Position numbers and translations under genes: made by a program. Shown here in pieces: positions 1 to 7,780 of a stretch of 64,000 nucleotides of DNA. The stretch is from Bacteroidota bacterium (GTDB taxonomy: Bacteria > Bacteroidota > Bacteroidia > Bacteroidales > Dysgonomonadaceae), in contig JAEWGM010000011.1 of NCBI GenBank assembly GCA_023388315.1, forward strand, positions 1 to 64,000, written 5' to 3'. How positions within the stretch are numbered: the stretch's first letter is position 1; every line of letters starts with the position of its first letter. The notes beneath the pieces were generated by a model that was not told where the DNA came from, did not search any database, and saw nothing but the letters and a program-made list of their open reading frames with translations.

Positions 1-163
1 AAATGGTGTCTTTAGAATGCCCCTCGGGCAGTATGAGTTGTTCGTCTAATTGGATATGAAGAACGTCAGATTTTTCTTCAATGCCGACAATATCAAAGTT
101 GTCTATAATTTCTTCAGGAAGAATGTAACGGGATAAAATGTGAAGTTGATCGTAAGATGACAT
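1..163 (-). CDS. ISAon1-type transposase N-terminal region protein, partial
   Basis: The minus-strand frame opens with ATG at 163-161 and runs off the left edge after 54 residues. The visible sequence begins MSSYDQLHILSRYILPEE and continues with an acidic stretch and LILPEGHSKDTI. It resembles the short N-terminal-region protein that precedes the DDE transposase in ISAon1-type elements of Bacteroidota. The remainder of the element would lie left of the window. I infer the family from the LLLPEG-like opening and the following pattern, not from a database hit. No inverted terminal repeat could be assigned inside the window. Confidence 0.6.
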   Translation of the reverse strand, partial: MSSYDQLHILSRYILPEEIIDNFDIVGIEEKSDVLHIQLDEQLILPEGHSKDTI

Positions 164-288
164 AACGGAAGTATTTTTTTTCAAAGATACTTCTTTTTTA
201 AAAACATAGTTTTGCAGGTGAGCCCCGAAAAGGGTTCGCTTTTTTTATATGTTTTGAAATTGAAGAGTTAGCAAAAAGGCAAAAAAAA

Positions 289-324
289 GATTGGCTTGTA
301 TCAAAAAATGAGTGCAAGCCAATC
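289..324 (-). terminator. Intrinsic terminator-like hairpin, minus strand
   Basis: A perfect 10-bp inverted repeat (GATTGGCTTG at 289-298, CAAGCCAATC at 315-324) is followed, reading the minus strand, by eight T residues (A-run at 281-288). It therefore looks like a terminator for leftward transcription, yet no minus-strand gene lies between it and the HU gene ending at 2960. It may end an unrecognised small RNA from 325-560. Confidence 0.55.
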
Positions 325-576
325 CTAAATTGATGAAGTTCAGATAAATTGAATAACTGAATAATTTAATTTTGAAAATAAATAATTGTCTCGTGTAAAA
401 AAATTAATGTAAAAATAAAATTGAGACAAAAGACAAACTTCATTCAATTCATGTTTATAACAACACGGGTTGTTTTTTTGTTCATAAAAAAGTAACATTT
501 TTTGAAAATAATTTCCTATAAAACAAAATACAACTTATAATCAATGAATTACACTTGAGAATATTTTCAATAATTT
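325..576. other. AT-rich intergenic region with nested inverted repeats
   Basis: No supportable ORF is seen. TTGTCTC (386-392) pairs with GAGACAA (423-429), and AATTGATGAAGTT (about 327-339) pairs with AACTTCATTCAATT (about 436-449) apart from one bulged base. The nested arms suggest a foldable RNA or a remnant of a mobile element end. Function is unknown. Confidence 0.35.
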
Positions 577-652
577 TTGTTTTATCCAAAGAAACAATAC
601 AAAACAAGACACAAACCCGATTTTGGAATTGGCAAATCTCATCCTAATATTG

Positions 653-660
653 TATTTTTG
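653..660 (+). promoter_or_regulatory. Promoter -7 box of the GH84 gene
   Basis: TATTTTTG matches the Bacteroidota -7 consensus TAnnTTTG. A TTG at 629-631 lies 21 nt upstream and could be the -33 element. The GH84 start codon follows 37 nt downstream. Confidence 0.6.
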
Positions 661-697
661 TCACTCAAATCAATAAAAATCCCCAACGCTCTATCTT

Positions 698-2920
698 ATG
701 AATCTAAAAACAATTCTGTTTTCTGTTTTATTAATATTAATGTGCTCACTTTATATTAGTGCGCAAAACAACTTAGTAGTATCTCCCACTCCTCAAACTA
801 TGGGGCAAATAACAGGCACGCTAGATATACCTGCATCGGTTCGGATAATCGGTAAAACATCGGCGGATGTGCAAGCCGTGTCTCTTTTGAAAACTTTTTT
901 TACGGAAAGCACCGATAGAAAAGCTTTGTCGATTATCATAGGTGAAAAATCGGATAGAGACATTCGCCGGTATGCCAAGCAAATTCCGAACCATCCCGAA
1001 GGCTATTATCTGTCTATTGAAAAAGACAAAATCGTTATTGCCGGAAACGACAAACGCGGCACTTATTACGGCGTACGCACCTTGCAGCAACTGCTTGCCA
1101 ACGGAAAATTGCCGATTACAGAAATAAAAGATTACCCCGATGTTCCCGCGCGCGGCGTCGTGGAGGGCTTCTACGGCACGCCGTGGAGCCACGAAGACCG
1201 TTTGAGCCTCCTCAAATTTTTTGGAGAAAACAAACTCAATACCTACATTTATGGGCCAAAAGACGATCCTTATCACGGTTTTGGCGAAAAGTGGCGCGTG
1301 CCTTATCCGCCCAAAGAAGCGGAGAACATCAAGCACTTGGTGGAAGTTTCGGCGCAAAACCACGTGGATTTTGTTTGGGCCATTCATCCCGGGCGCGATA
1401 TAAAATGGACCACCGAAGACCGCGATTTACTGGTGCAAAAGTTTGAATCGATGTATCGGTTGGGCGTACGCGCGTTCGCCGTTTTCTTCGATGATATTTC
1501 CGGAGAAGGAACCGACCCTGAAAAGCAAGCCGAATTACTTAATTATGTGGACAATAACTTCATTCAAACAAAAAAAGATGTTCTGCCACTCATTATGTGC
1601 CCCACCGAATACAACCGAAGTTGGAGCAACATTGAACGCGGCTACTTGCCCACGTTGGGCGAAAAATTAAACCCCACCATTCAAATAATGTGGACGGGCG
1701 ACCGCGTGATTTCCGATATTGATGTGCAGGGGTTGGAGTGGATTAATCAACATATTCGCCGCAAAGCCTATATTTGGTGGAATTTCCCCGTATCGGATTA
1801 TGTTCGCGATCATTTATTGATGGGCCCGGCTTACGGATTAGACAACAAGGCCGGCAATTTAATGTCGGGTTTTATGACCAACCCGATGGAGCGCGCCGAA
1901 GCATCCAAAGTAGCCATTTTTAGTGTGGCGGATTACGCTTGGAACACGGCAGCTTATCAGCCAATGCAAGCGTGGGAGCGCGCCTTGAAAGCCGTGATGC
2001 CCAACAATTACGACGCTTTTCGCACATTCTCCATCCACAATGCCGATTTGGGCCCTAACGGGCACGGATATCGTCGCGATGAATCGTGGGAATTTAAAGA
2101 TATCGCCGCGGACTACCTGAAATCTATCCGTAGCGGAAAAGAAAATGCTGAAACGGTAAAAGCCGTGCAAAACGAGTTTATGGCGATGACCACCGCCGCC
2201 GAGGCTTTGCTGAGAAGCAACGACAACGTGAAACTTATAGAAGAAATAACACCGTGGCTCACCCAATTTTCCATTCAAGGCAGGGCAGGCCTTTCAACCA
2301 CGTTTTTGCAAGAAGCTTTGAAGAATGGAAACCGTGCGCAATTCAAGCGTTTATACGAATACATCACCGTGTTGAAGCAAGAGATGTACAGAATTGATAC
2401 GGAAGAAAATCAAAATCCTTATCAACCGGGCGTAAAAACAGGCTCGTTGGTCATTGAGCCGCTTATCGACAGTACATTGATGATTTTCGCCGATGAATAT
2501 GACAAAAAATACAACGAAACGCTTCCTCGAATTGCCAATTTTTCGCCACACACGCTTTTCACCAATATCGCGCAAATAGAGAACCTGCCTGTGCGGTATT
2601 TGCGAAGAACCATTTCCATTACTCCCATTTTGGAAGTACTGAAAGTGCCGGCAGGAGGATTTTTCGGCATTGAAATGTCGCCCGAACAAACCATTTCCGG
2701 GACAAAAATAAACATCGGGTTGGATGAATTCCCATCGTGGGCCGTTGTTCAGTTATCCAAAGACGGCAACAGTTGGGTAACATACGAAGGAAAAGCAAAC
2801 GACAAAGGCGAATGGGCCGGCAGCAGCCAAGAGGACGCCTATAAGTTTGTACGTCTGTTGAACACATCCAACCAAGAGCAGGAATGCTACTTGAAATCGT
2901 TTGAAGTGAGGGTGAAATAA
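698..2920 (+). CDS. GH84 beta-N-acetylglucosaminidase (hyaluronidase/O-GlcNAcase type), secreted
   Basis: A 740-residue exported glycoside hydrolase, close to the usual length of Bacteroides GH84 enzymes. A signal peptide ends near residue 22 (YISAQ). A GH20b-like N-terminal domain covers about 25-145. The GH84 barrel starts at RGVVEGFYGTPWSHEDR (about 152-168). The adjacent catalytic aspartates are D265 and D266 in FAVFFDDISGEG, the pair that supports substrate-assisted catalysis through the 2-acetamido group. The C-terminal part is helical followed by a beta-sandwich. It probably removes terminal GlcNAc from host or wall glycans in the periplasm or on the cell surface. It stands alone on the plus strand with its own promoter and no SusCD partner beside it. 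Confidence 0.92.
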   Translation: MNLKTILFSVLLILMCSLYISAQNNLVVSPTPQTMGQITGTLDIPASVRIIGKTSADVQAVSLLKTFFTESTDRKALSIIIGEKSDRDIRRYAKQIPNHPEGYYLSIEKDKIVIAGNDKRGTYYGVRTLQQLLANGKLPITEIKDYPDVPARGVVEGFYGTPWSHEDRLSLLKFFGENKLNTYIYGPKDDPYHGFGEKWRVPYPPKEAENIKHLVEVSAQNHVDFVWAIHPGRDIKWTTEDRDLLVQKFESMYRLGVRAFAVFFDDISGEGTDPEKQAELLNYVDNNFIQTKKDVLPLIMCPTEYNRSWSNIERGYLPTLGEKLNPTIQIMWTGDRVISDIDVQGLEWINQHIRRKAYIWWNFPVSDYVRDHLLMGPAYGLDNKAGNLMSGFMTNPMERAEASKVAIFSVADYAWNTAAYQPMQAWERALKAVMPNNYDAFRTFSIHNADLGPNGHGYRRDESWEFKDIAADYLKSIRSGKENAETVKAVQNEFMAMTTAAEALLRSNDNVKLIEEITPWLTQFSIQGRAGLSTTFLQEALKNGNRAQFKRLYEYITVLKQEMYRIDTEENQNPYQPGVKTGSLVIEPLIDSTLMIFADEYDKKYNETLPRIANFSPHTLFTNIAQIENLPVRYLRRTISITPILEVLKVPAGGFFGIEMSPEQTISGTKINIGLDEFPSWAVVQLSKDGNSWVTYEGKANDKGEWAGSSQEDAYKFVRLLNTSNQEQECYLKSFEVRVK

Positions 2921-2959
2921 TTTTCGCAACGCCTCATCTCTGTATTCTTTGACTTTATG

Positions 2960-3583
2960 CTACTTCCGTTTCGTCGGAACAAAAAAGCTGGCAAAGGCCA
3001 GGGCCACGCCGCCTAAAACAGGAATTAAGATCGCAGGAAACTTTTTCTTGCTTTCTTGATTCTCTTGTCTCTCATCAGTATCTTCGGTTGGCGATGAAGC
3101 GTTGGTTTTTTCCGGCGAGGCCGTAGGTTTTTCTGTTTCCTGTGCTTTTGTGGGTTCTTCGGATGCCTCTTGAATTACTTCCTCTTTTTCGGTTGTTTCC
3201 TCTTCGATATCTTCATCCGTCTCAAAGAATTGCTCCATATTTTCAAAGTGAACGCCTTCGTTCAAAAGAATGGTTTCAAAATGAGAAAACGGCTTGTTTA
3301 CCAACTCTTTCAACACAGTGGACGGCACAAAATTTACCCTGTTGTGCGCCGGAATTTCGATTTTCTCACCCGAATTTACATCAACGCTTTCACGCGCCTG
3401 AATGCGTGTGAGTTTAAACGTTCCGAAATCCTTGATTTTCACCAAATCTTCGTTGGAAAGCGTTTCGAAAACCAAATCGAACAACGTTTTTAAAAACAGT
3501 TCCGATTCGGCGTTGGATAGCTCTGTTTGCTCGGCCAGCAACTCAATTAGATCTGAAAGTGCTATTTTATTTTCCATCGTCAT
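2960..3583 (-). CDS. HU-family DNA-binding protein with acidic linker and C-terminal membrane anchor
   Basis: Residues 5-95 form an HU/IHF fold (LVKIKDFGTFKLTRIQARE, then IEIPAHNRVNFVPS). Residues about 120-178 are a low-complexity linker rich in Glu, Thr, Ser and Pro. Residues 182-203 (FPAILIPVLGGVALAFASFF) are a single predicted membrane helix flanked by KKK and TKRK. Ordinary HU is about 90-105 residues, so this is an extended, probably membrane-tethered form. The start overlaps the end of the upstream HU gene by 17 nt; an in-frame ATG at 3577 would also serve. It is cotranscribed with that HU gene and rimO. The DNA-binding role follows from the family; tethering of DNA to the membrane is inference. 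Confidence 0.85.
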   Translation of the reverse strand: MTMENKIALSDLIELLAEQTELSNAESELFLKTLFDLVFETLSNEDLVKIKDFGTFKLTRIQARESVDVNSGEKIEIPAHNRVNFVPSTVLKELVNKPFSHFETILLNEGVHFENMEQFFETDEDIEEETTEKEEVIQEASEEPTKAQETEKPTASPEKTNASSPTEDTDERQENQESKKKFPAILIPVLGGVALAFASFFVPTKRK

Positions 3584-3860
3584 CTATGTTTTTGAGTTGT
3601 TCTTTCAATGCGGTTGCGGGTTTAAAGGTAGCCACAATGCTGGGCGGAACCAAATATCGCTTGCCGCTTTGCGGATTCACGGAGATACGCTCCGATTTCT
3701 TTTTGGTTTCAAAAACACCAAAATTGTAAATGGAAATTTGCGCGTCTTCCGATAGTCTTTCATTCATTATGCGCACAACATAATCCACTGTTTCAGACAC
3801 TTTTGCCTGTGTCCAATCCAACCGTTGTGCCATTTCCGAAATTAATTCTTTGTGTGTCAT
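3567..3860 (-). CDS. HU-family DNA-binding protein
   Basis: A 97-residue HU/IHF-type protein starting MTHKELISEMAQRL. I chose the ATG at 3860; a further upstream start would be a TTG and adds nothing conserved. The beta-arm region ERISVNPQSGKRYLVPPS and the flanking FGVFETKKK fit nucleoid proteins that bend DNA as dimers. It lies 30 nt after rimO and overlaps the membrane-anchored HU gene, so the three genes form an operon. The two HU proteins could heterodimerise, which would bring the anchored one into contact with nucleoid DNA; that is inference. Confidence 0.85.
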   Translation of the reverse strand: MTHKELISEMAQRLDWTQAKVSETVDYVVRIMNERLSEDAQISIYNFGVFETKKKSERISVNPQSGKRYLVPPSIVATFKPATALKEQLKNIDDDGK

Positions 3861-3890
3861 AACTACGTTTAACGTTAAAATGTTCAATGT

Positions 3891-5189
3891 TTAAGGTTGA
3901 GATAATTCTCCCATCAAGTCGAAAGGCAGGGCTTCGGTGATTTTCACGTTGTAAAACTCGCCGATTTCCAGCACTTTCTGTTTATTGATAAGCACTTCGC
4001 CGTCGACTTCGGGCGAATCAAATTCTGTGCGGCCGATATAGTAATCCGCGTCTTCACGATCGATAATCACTTTCAACGTTTTGCCGACCTTTTGCTCGTT
4101 GATGCTCTGCGCGATGTTTTCCTGCAAATCCATCAGCACGCTCATTCGTTCTTGTTTTATTTCCGCAGGAATATCGTCGGTATAATTTTTGTCGCAATAG
4201 GTGTCGTCTTCGTGCGAATAGGGAAAAGCGCCGAGTCTCTCGAATCGGGTTTGGCGAACAAAATCGAGCAATTCTTCAAAATCCTGTTCGGTTTCGCCGG
4301 GATGTCCCACCATCATTGTGGTGCGCAGATGAATTCCAGGAATTTCTTCGCGAAACTTCGCTATTAAATCAATGGTTTGCTGCTTGGAAATGTTCCGCCG
4401 CATTTTTCGCAACATATTGTCGCTGATGTGCTGCAAAGCGATATCGAGGTAGTTGCAAACATTTTCGCGCTCGCGGATAACACGCAGCAAATCCATCGGG
4501 AAATGCGCGGGATAGGCATAATGCAGGCGAATCCAATCCACGCCTTTGATGTCGGCAACGCGTTCAACCAGTTCCGGCAATTTCATCGATTTGTACAAAT
4601 CCAAGCCGTAATAGGTTAAATCTTGCGCGATAAACTGAAACTCTTTCACGCCCTCGGCAACCAGGCGACGAACTTCTTCCTCAATCTCTTCCATCGGACG
4701 CGACTTGTACTTGCCCGTAATAAGCGGAATGGCGCAGTAGGAACAGGTTCTATCGCATCCTTCGGATATTTTCAGGTAGGCGTAATGCGGTGGCGTGGTG
4801 AGCGAACGGTCGAACGCCAACTCTTTGTTGTACGATTTTCCCAAATCGGAAATCAAAGCACGCCAATCGAATTTGCCGTAAAACCGATCCACTTCGGGAA
4901 TTTCTTCCGCCAATTCTTTTTGGTATCGTTCCGAAAGACATCCCATCACGAAAAGTTTTTTCAGTTTCTTCGTTTTTTTGGCTTCAGCAAATTCCAAAAT
5001 CATATTTACCGACTCCTCTTTGGCATCACCGATAAAACCGCAGGTATTGATAACAGCGATTTCGCCCTTGGGATTGTCGGAATCGTGCGCAGCGGTGTAG
5101 CCGTTGGCAATAAGCTGGCGCATCAGCAATTCGGAATCGACCAAGTTTTTGGAACAGCCGAGGGTGATTATGTCGATATGATTTTTCAT
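3891..5189 (-). CDS. rimO: Ribosomal protein S12 methylthiotransferase RimO
   Basis: A radical SAM enzyme that adds a methylthio group to the conserved aspartate of ribosomal protein S12. The N-terminal UPF0004 domain carries the three auxiliary-cluster cysteines C12, C50 and C84. The radical SAM motif is C145-x3-C149-x2-C152 in SEGCDRTCSYCAIPL. A TRAM domain closes the 432-residue protein. Length is normal for the family. The start LGCSKNLVDSE is distinctive for RimO as opposed to MiaB. The PIN toxin gene ends one base upstream of the rimO start, so both are probably on one transcript. Two HU genes follow downstream. Confidence 0.95.
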   Translation of the reverse strand: MKNHIDIITLGCSKNLVDSELLMRQLIANGYTAAHDSDNPKGEIAVINTCGFIGDAKEESVNMILEFAEAKKTKKLKKLFVMGCLSERYQKELAEEIPEVDRFYGKFDWRALISDLGKSYNKELAFDRSLTTPPHYAYLKISEGCDRTCSYCAIPLITGKYKSRPMEEIEEEVRRLVAEGVKEFQFIAQDLTYYGLDLYKSMKLPELVERVADIKGVDWIRLHYAYPAHFPMDLLRVIRERENVCNYLDIALQHISDNMLRKMRRNISKQQTIDLIAKFREEIPGIHLRTTMMVGHPGETEQDFEELLDFVRQTRFERLGAFPYSHEDDTYCDKNYTDDIPAEIKQERMSVLMDLQENIAQSINEQKVGKTLKVIIDREDADYYIGRTEFDSPEVDGEVLINKQKVLEIGEFYNVKITEALPFDLMGELSQP

Positions 5190-5603
5190 TTATATAAGTT
5201 CCTCGAAATCAGTCGGTGATATAATTTTTGCCGTTTTAAATTTGTGTAAATCTAACAAATCTTTATCACCCGTTACTAAGAAATCCGCTTTTGAAACATC
5301 AATTAAGTCCAATAAGAAATTATCTTTCTTATCACGAACAATAAAATATGTAGGTTGAATTCTAAAATCTTCTCCAATTAACTTTAACAAAGAAATCAAT
5401 TCTAAGACTTTAGTTGAAGGAAAATATTTTCGTAGTTTTTCGCGAGACGTTACTTCAATTATTTCGGCAAATAATTGCGATGTTGTGATAATAGTAACTC
5501 TTTCGTTTACAATTTGCTGACGAAGGGTAGCAAGCTGCTTTCCGATAAGAAAACTTATCCAAACATTCGTATCAAAAATAACCCTAATATTTTTGCTTTT
5601 CAT
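5190..5603 (-). CDS. PIN-domain toxin of a type II toxin-antitoxin pair
   Basis: A 137-residue PIN-like protein (COG1569 type). Acidic metal-ligand positions are visible in VIFDTNVWISFL (D10), the FAEIIEV region, KKDNFLLDL and VTGDKDLL, arranged as expected for a VapC-like single-strand ribonuclease. It overlaps its upstream antitoxin gene by 20 nt and its stop abuts the rimO start without any gap. Toxins of this type cleave tRNA or other RNA when the antitoxin is degraded. The RNA target cannot be read from sequence. Confidence 0.8.
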   Translation of the reverse strand: MKSKNIRVIFDTNVWISFLIGKQLATLRQQIVNERVTIITTSQLFAEIIEVTSREKLRKYFPSTKVLELISLLKLIGEDFRIQPTYFIVRDKKDNFLLDLIDVSKADFLVTGDKDLLDLHKFKTAKIISPTDFEELI

Positions 5604-5814
5604 AGATTGCTTGCCTTACCAGTTCACTTTCTTTATCGATGGTTTCTAAACTTAATTCATCTGTCTGAAAAGCAGAAAGTAGTTCTTCTAATTTTGCGTC
5701 AACAGTATCTTTTGCAAGCTCTTTTGTTAGCTTTATTTTTTGTTTTTTAGGCAGCTGCTTTACTAATGAAAGAACCTGCTCATATGACAAGTCTAATTGC
5801 ATCGCTGTTTTCAT
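5584..5814 (-). CDS. VapB15-like antitoxin
   Basis: A 76-residue helical protein, MKTAMQLDLSYEQVLSLV onward, with QLPKKQKIKLTKEL and a C-terminal RQAIYEKQKY tail. This pattern matches the small antitoxins that precede PIN toxins in Bacteroidota (annotated as VapB15 family). It overlaps the toxin start by 20 nt, typical of translational coupling. It is the first gene of the cluster that runs on into rimO and the HU genes. Family assignment is from pattern memory. Confidence 0.72.
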   Translation of the reverse strand: MKTAMQLDLSYEQVLSLVKQLPKKQKIKLTKELAKDTVDAKLEELLSAFQTDELSLETIDKESELVRQAIYEKQKY

Positions 5815-5859
5815 CGGTTCATTGTATTAATTATCAAAACATCTTTTTACACTTATAAC

Positions 5860-5889
5860 GCATCAGACCGACCTTAAGCGGTCAGACGC
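5860..5889. repeat. Short interspersed palindrome, copy 1
   Basis: GCATCAGACCG (5860-5870) and CGGTCAGACGC (5879-5889) form a hairpin with an 8-nt loop and two mismatched positions. A near copy lies at 49108-49137 (GCATCAGACGG / CCGTCAGATGC). Here it sits between ftsY and the antitoxin gene. Confidence 0.55.
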
Positions 5890-5919
5890 GAACCCGTATC
5901 TCGTAACCCGCAACTCACA

Positions 5920-6873
5920 TCATTCTCCAAACAGCGAATCCACAAACTCTTTCCTGCGAAAAACTTGCAAATCGTCAATTCCTTCACCCAAACCGATATA
6001 TTTTACCGGAATTTTAAACTGGTCGGAAATGCCGATCACCACACCGCCTTTTGCCGTTCCGTCTAACTTTGTAATTGCCAGCGCAGTAACCTCGGTAGCG
6101 GCGGTAAATTGTTTGGCTTGTTCAAAAGCGTTTTGTCCGGTAGAACCATCGAGCACCAAAAGAACTTCATTCGGTGTATCGGGGATGACTTTGCTCATCA
6201 CGTTTTTGATTTTCGTGAGTTCGTTCATCAAATTTATTTTGTTGTGCAAACGGCCGGCGGTATCGATAATCACCACATCGGCATTGTTCGCTTTTGCCGA
6301 ACTAAGCGTATCAAATGCTACGGATGCCGGATCGGCGCCCATTTTTTGCTTCACAACAGGCACTCCTACCCTTTTGCCCCAAATATCGAGCTGCTCCACA
6401 GCCGCTGCGCGGAAGGTATCGGCAGCACCCAAATAAACCGACAATCCGTTTTCCTTAAACTGATGCGCCAATTTGCCAATGGTGGTTGTTTTTCCAACGC
6501 CGTTCACGCCCACAACCATAATTACATACGGTTTTTTATCGGCGGGAATGCTGAAATCTTGCAAATCACCCGAATTATTTTCCATCAACAAGTTCGCAAT
6601 CTCTTCGCGAAGAATGGAAGTGAGCTCATCGGTGCTCACGTATTTGTCGCGCGCCACGCGTTCTTCAATGCGGTCGATAACTTTTAGCGTGGTGTCCACT
6701 CCAACATCCGAAGTTACCAGTACTTCCTCCAGTTCATCGAGGACATCGTCATCCACTTTGGATTTTCCGGCTACGGCACGCGTGATTTTCGAAAAGAAAT
6801 TTTCTTTCGTCTTTTCGAGTCCTTTATCTAATGTTTCTTTTTTCTTAGGCGAAAATATGTCAAATAGTCCCAT
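5920..6873 (-). CDS. ftsY: Signal recognition particle receptor FtsY
   Basis: The 317-residue SRP receptor GTPase brings ribosomes translating membrane proteins to the Sec translocon. The chosen ATG gives MGLFDIFSPKKKETLDKGL, the usual amphipathic N terminus; a start 13 codons upstream is open but unlike FtsY. An N domain is followed by the G domain with GVNGVGKTTTIGKL, DTFRAAAVEQL, DTAGR and TKLDGTAKGG, and the closing GLGEGIDDL motif. It has the short form without a long acidic A domain, as is common in Bacteroidota. It lies downstream of the rpmB-rpmG-DUF4295 operon, separated by a terminator. Confidence 0.95.
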   Translation of the reverse strand: MGLFDIFSPKKKETLDKGLEKTKENFFSKITRAVAGKSKVDDDVLDELEEVLVTSDVGVDTTLKVIDRIEERVARDKYVSTDELTSILREEIANLLMENNSGDLQDFSIPADKKPYVIMVVGVNGVGKTTTIGKLAHQFKENGLSVYLGAADTFRAAAVEQLDIWGKRVGVPVVKQKMGADPASVAFDTLSSAKANNADVVIIDTAGRLHNKINLMNELTKIKNVMSKVIPDTPNEVLLVLDGSTGQNAFEQAKQFTAATEVTALAITKLDGTAKGGVVIGISDQFKIPVKYIGLGEGIDDLQVFRRKEFVDSLFGE

Positions 6874-6943
6874 ATAGCACGTATATTTAAACGATATTTT
6901 ATTGTTTCCCAATCGGGTTATACAAATCTACAAAATAGTCAAT

Positions 6944-6980
6944 AAAAAACTTCCCTGCGTTTGGGCACAGGGAAGTTTTT
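6944..6980. terminator. Bidirectional intrinsic terminator
   Basis: AAAAAACTTCCCTG (6944-6957) and CAGGGAAGTTTTT (6968-6980) form a long stem with a 10-nt loop, with T-runs on both strands. It lies 17 nt beyond the stop of the DUF4295 gene and should end the rpmB-rpmG operon before ftsY. Confidence 0.85.
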
Positions 6981-6997
6981 ACATATTTTTAACGGAT

Positions 6998-7159
6998 TTA
7001 TTTCGAGAAATAATCTTTTACTTGATCATTCAAAATCATTTCTTCTTTGAATGAGTAGGCTCCGGTTTTGGGCGATTTCACCATTTTAATCACTTTTGTG
7101 TGGCTACGGCCCGTGGTTGTGTTTTTATCGCGGAATCCCGCAACTGCTTTCTTTGCCAT
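6998..7159 (-). CDS. DUF4295 small basic protein (ribosome-associated operon)
   Basis: A 53-residue lysine-rich protein, MAKKAVAGFRDKNTTTGR then VIKMVKSPKTGAYSFKEEM and a C-terminal YFSK. Bacteroidota carry this DUF4295 gene immediately after rpmB and rpmG, as here. It lies 13 nt after rpmG on the same strand. Conserved linkage suggests a ribosomal or ribosome assembly role, but no biochemical function is visible. Confidence 0.85.
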   Translation of the reverse strand: MAKKAVAGFRDKNTTTGRSHTKVIKMVKSPKTGAYSFKEEMILNDQVKDYFSK

Positions 7160-7172
7160 AATTTATCTTGTT

Positions 7173-7361
7173 TTACTTGATTTCTTTATGAACAGTCATT
7201 TTCTTCAGAATGGGATTGTATTTTTTCAATTCAAGCCTTTCTGTTGTATTTTTTCTGTTTTTGGTGGTAATGTATCTTGATGTTCCGGGAACGCCACTAT
7301 CTTTGTGCTCGGTACATTCTAAAATCACTTGCACTCTGTTTCCTTTTAATTTCTTTGCCAT
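7173..7361 (-). CDS. rpmG: 50S ribosomal protein L33
   Basis: A 62-residue L33 protein, MAKKLKGNRVQVILECTEHK, with the family's RYITTKNRKNTTERLELKKY core. Only one cysteine is visible (C16), so the zinc-ribbon set is incomplete, as in zinc-independent L33 forms. It sits between rpmB and the DUF4295 gene in the conserved Bacteroidota order. Confidence 0.93.
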   Translation of the reverse strand: MAKKLKGNRVQVILECTEHKDSGVPGTSRYITTKNRKNTTERLELKKYNPILKKMTVHKEIK

Positions 7362-7380
7362 TGCTATAATCTCCTTTTGG

Positions 7381-7620
7381 TTAAGCGTTTAAAAATCCTT
7401 TAGCAGCGGCTTGTTTCAAAGCTGCATCCAACCCAATTTTATTTACGGTGCGCAATCCCGCAGCGGAAACATTCAAGCTAATCCAGCAATCTTCTTCCAC
7501 CCAATAAAATTTCTTTCTGAACAAGTTCACGTTGAACTTACGTTTCGTTTTTCTGTTGGAGTGCGAAACGTTGTTGCCAACCATTGCTCTTTTTCCTGTT
7601 ATTTGACAAATTTTAGACAT
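7381..7620 (-). CDS. rpmB: 50S ribosomal protein L28
   Basis: A 79-residue L28 protein, MSKICQITGKRAMVGNNVSHS, with NRKTKRKFNVNL and a VSAAGLRTVNKIGLD core. It is the first gene of the operon with rpmG and DUF4295. The -7 box at 7683-7690 probably drives it. Confidence 0.95.
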   Translation of the reverse strand: MSKICQITGKRAMVGNNVSHSNRKTKRKFNVNLFRKKFYWVEEDCWISLNVSAAGLRTVNKIGLDAALKQAAAKGFLNA

Positions 7621-7682
7621 CGCTATATTGTATTTTGTTGTTTACTTGTGTATTATCAGAATATTTCCGACAAATCAGGGCG

Positions 7683-7714
7683 CAAAATTAATCATATAAT
7701 TTTAATTTACCAAA
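7683..7714 (-). promoter_or_regulatory. Promoter of the rpmB operon
   Basis: On the minus strand TAATTTTG (7690-7683) fits TAnnTTTG and TTTG (7714-7711) is a -33 element 20 nt upstream. The -33 box lies inside a palindrome, CCAAATGATTTGG (7710-7722), which could be a regulator site. Confidence 0.65.
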
Positions 7715-7780
7715 TGATTTGGCAAATTATTTTTGTTTAATTTGTTACAAACAAGTGCAGTAACCGAAGAGTGCTAAAAC

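Noticed and set aside
577..759. A 60-residue plus-strand frame before the GH84 gene
   Set aside because: It opens without ATG, overlaps the promoter and the signal peptide region of GH84 in another frame, and has no protein-like pattern.
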